Origin: JAMZMI01 sp039944535
GTDB lineage: Bacteria > Bacteroidota > Bacteroidia > Cytophagales > Cyclobacteriaceae
DNA: 64,000 nucleotides
Direction: 5' to 3'
Assembly (NCBI GenBank): GCA_039944535.1
Contig: JBDUYP010000014.1
Coordinates: 124,001 to 188,000 of the forward strand
A program made the translations under genes and the position numbers. The number at the start of each line of letters is the position of its first letter. The stretch's first letter is position 1. Below, piece by piece: positions 63,781 to 64,000 of this stretch. The notes beneath the pieces are model-generated. The model did not search any database, was not told the DNA's origin, and worked only from the letters and a program-made list of their open reading frames with translations.

Positions 63781-64000
63781 TCATTCCCTCAACTCTCCGT
63801 TGATATTCAGCTTCAATAACCCTATCAAAGTTGTTCCACTTCCAAAGTCAAAAGTGCCTACAACGGCAATTTTACCATCAGGAAGATTGATCGCCTTATT
63901 GGCTCGATCATTTCCTGATTCAAGTCCATACCACTGATCATAATCAGATAATTTATTCCCGTTGGCATCTGCTCTGAGTATCATCATTTCTTCAAGACGA
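63781..64000 (-). CDS. C-terminal end of a delta-60-repeat-like protein (5' end missing)
   Basis: At least 72 residues are in frame to the window edge (reading RLEEMMILRADANGN inward) and the gene continues upstream beyond 64000. ILRADANGNKL, LPDGKIAVVGTFDFGSGT and LLKLNINGELRE fit the delta-60 type repeat in which values and a running Asn-Gly ending recur. It ends without a T9SS sorting domain. It is on the same strand as the giant gene, 89 nt upstream; an operon is possible. The 89-nt spacer is AT rich and shows only a weak -7-like CAAATTTG. Confidence 0.6.
   Translation of the reverse strand, partial: RLEEMMILRADANGNKLSDYDQWYGLESGNDRANKAINLPDGKIAVVGTFDFGSGTTLIGLLKLNINGELRE

Noticed and set aside
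1..64000. tRNA, rRNA, restriction-modification, toxin-antitoxin or phage genes
   Set aside because: I looked for typical motifs (T-loop GGTTCGAATCC, integrase, transposase, methylase) and saw none.

Overview
The window looks like a chromosomal segment of a Bacteroidota bacterium, most likely from the Cytophagales/Cytophagia side. The evidence is a complete alternative complex III (ActA-F) operon leading into an aa3-type oxidase, a giant protein ending in a type IX secretion (T9SS) C-terminal signal, Bacteroidota-style promoters (TTTG, about 19 nt, TAnnTTTG), weak Shine-Dalgarno sites and moderately low GC. No phage, insertion sequence, CRISPR array, tRNA or rRNA was seen.

Region 1 (1-10980, minus strand) is a respiratory operon, actABCDEF-coxB-coxA. 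It moves electrons from menaquinol through a multiheme/iron-sulfur complex to a cytochrome c oxidase; coxA runs off the left edge. A near-perfect promoter lies just upstream of actA (11010-11040).

Region 2 (11199-17836, minus strand) is an unusual compact cluster: a secreted serine hydrolase of the beta-lactamase fold, a sodium/solute symporter, a GNAT acetyltransferase, an M20 amidohydrolase and two overlapping fold-III PLP racemases. I read it as a possible salvage route for D-amino acids or N-acyl amino acids, perhaps from murein peptides. This is the best candidate here for an undescribed pathway.

Region 3 (17875-21567, plus strand) covers serine biosynthesis: a SerB-SerA fusion, a cysteine-less YtxJ-like thioredoxin-fold protein and a SerC-like aminotransferase. 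Between the last two lies a possible minus-strand small gene (20290-20409) followed by a terminator of the matching polarity.

Region 4 (21656-25764) has a tandem universal stress protein, a MarR regulator with a perfect inverted repeat upstream, and an ECF sigma / putative anti-sigma / Spy-like / outer-membrane protein operon.

Region 5 (25847-45786, mostly plus strand) is housekeeping: pyrG, yidC, parA-parB-DUF5683-dapB-lepB, ung (minus), apaG, a methyltransferase, a coiled-coil membrane protein, rpsF-rpsR-rplI, a GSCFA protein, an unusual lipoprotein form of the DUF255/YyaL family, priA, and a lipoprotein/outer-membrane protein pair. A palindromic intergenic repeat lies upstream of rpsF.

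Region 6 (45802-64000) holds a DUF3108 protein, a small secreted protein, and a 16.2-kb gene for a 5412-residue T9SS-exported surface protein. That protein has an N-terminal seven-repeat propeller-like domain, a lamin-tail-like domain, many Ig-like modules with Asp-rich loops, two tandem arrays of about 120-residue modules, and a cysteine-less Omp28/thioredoxin-like domain before the sorting signal. The window ends inside another minus-strand gene. All family assignments come from reading motifs; no database search was run.
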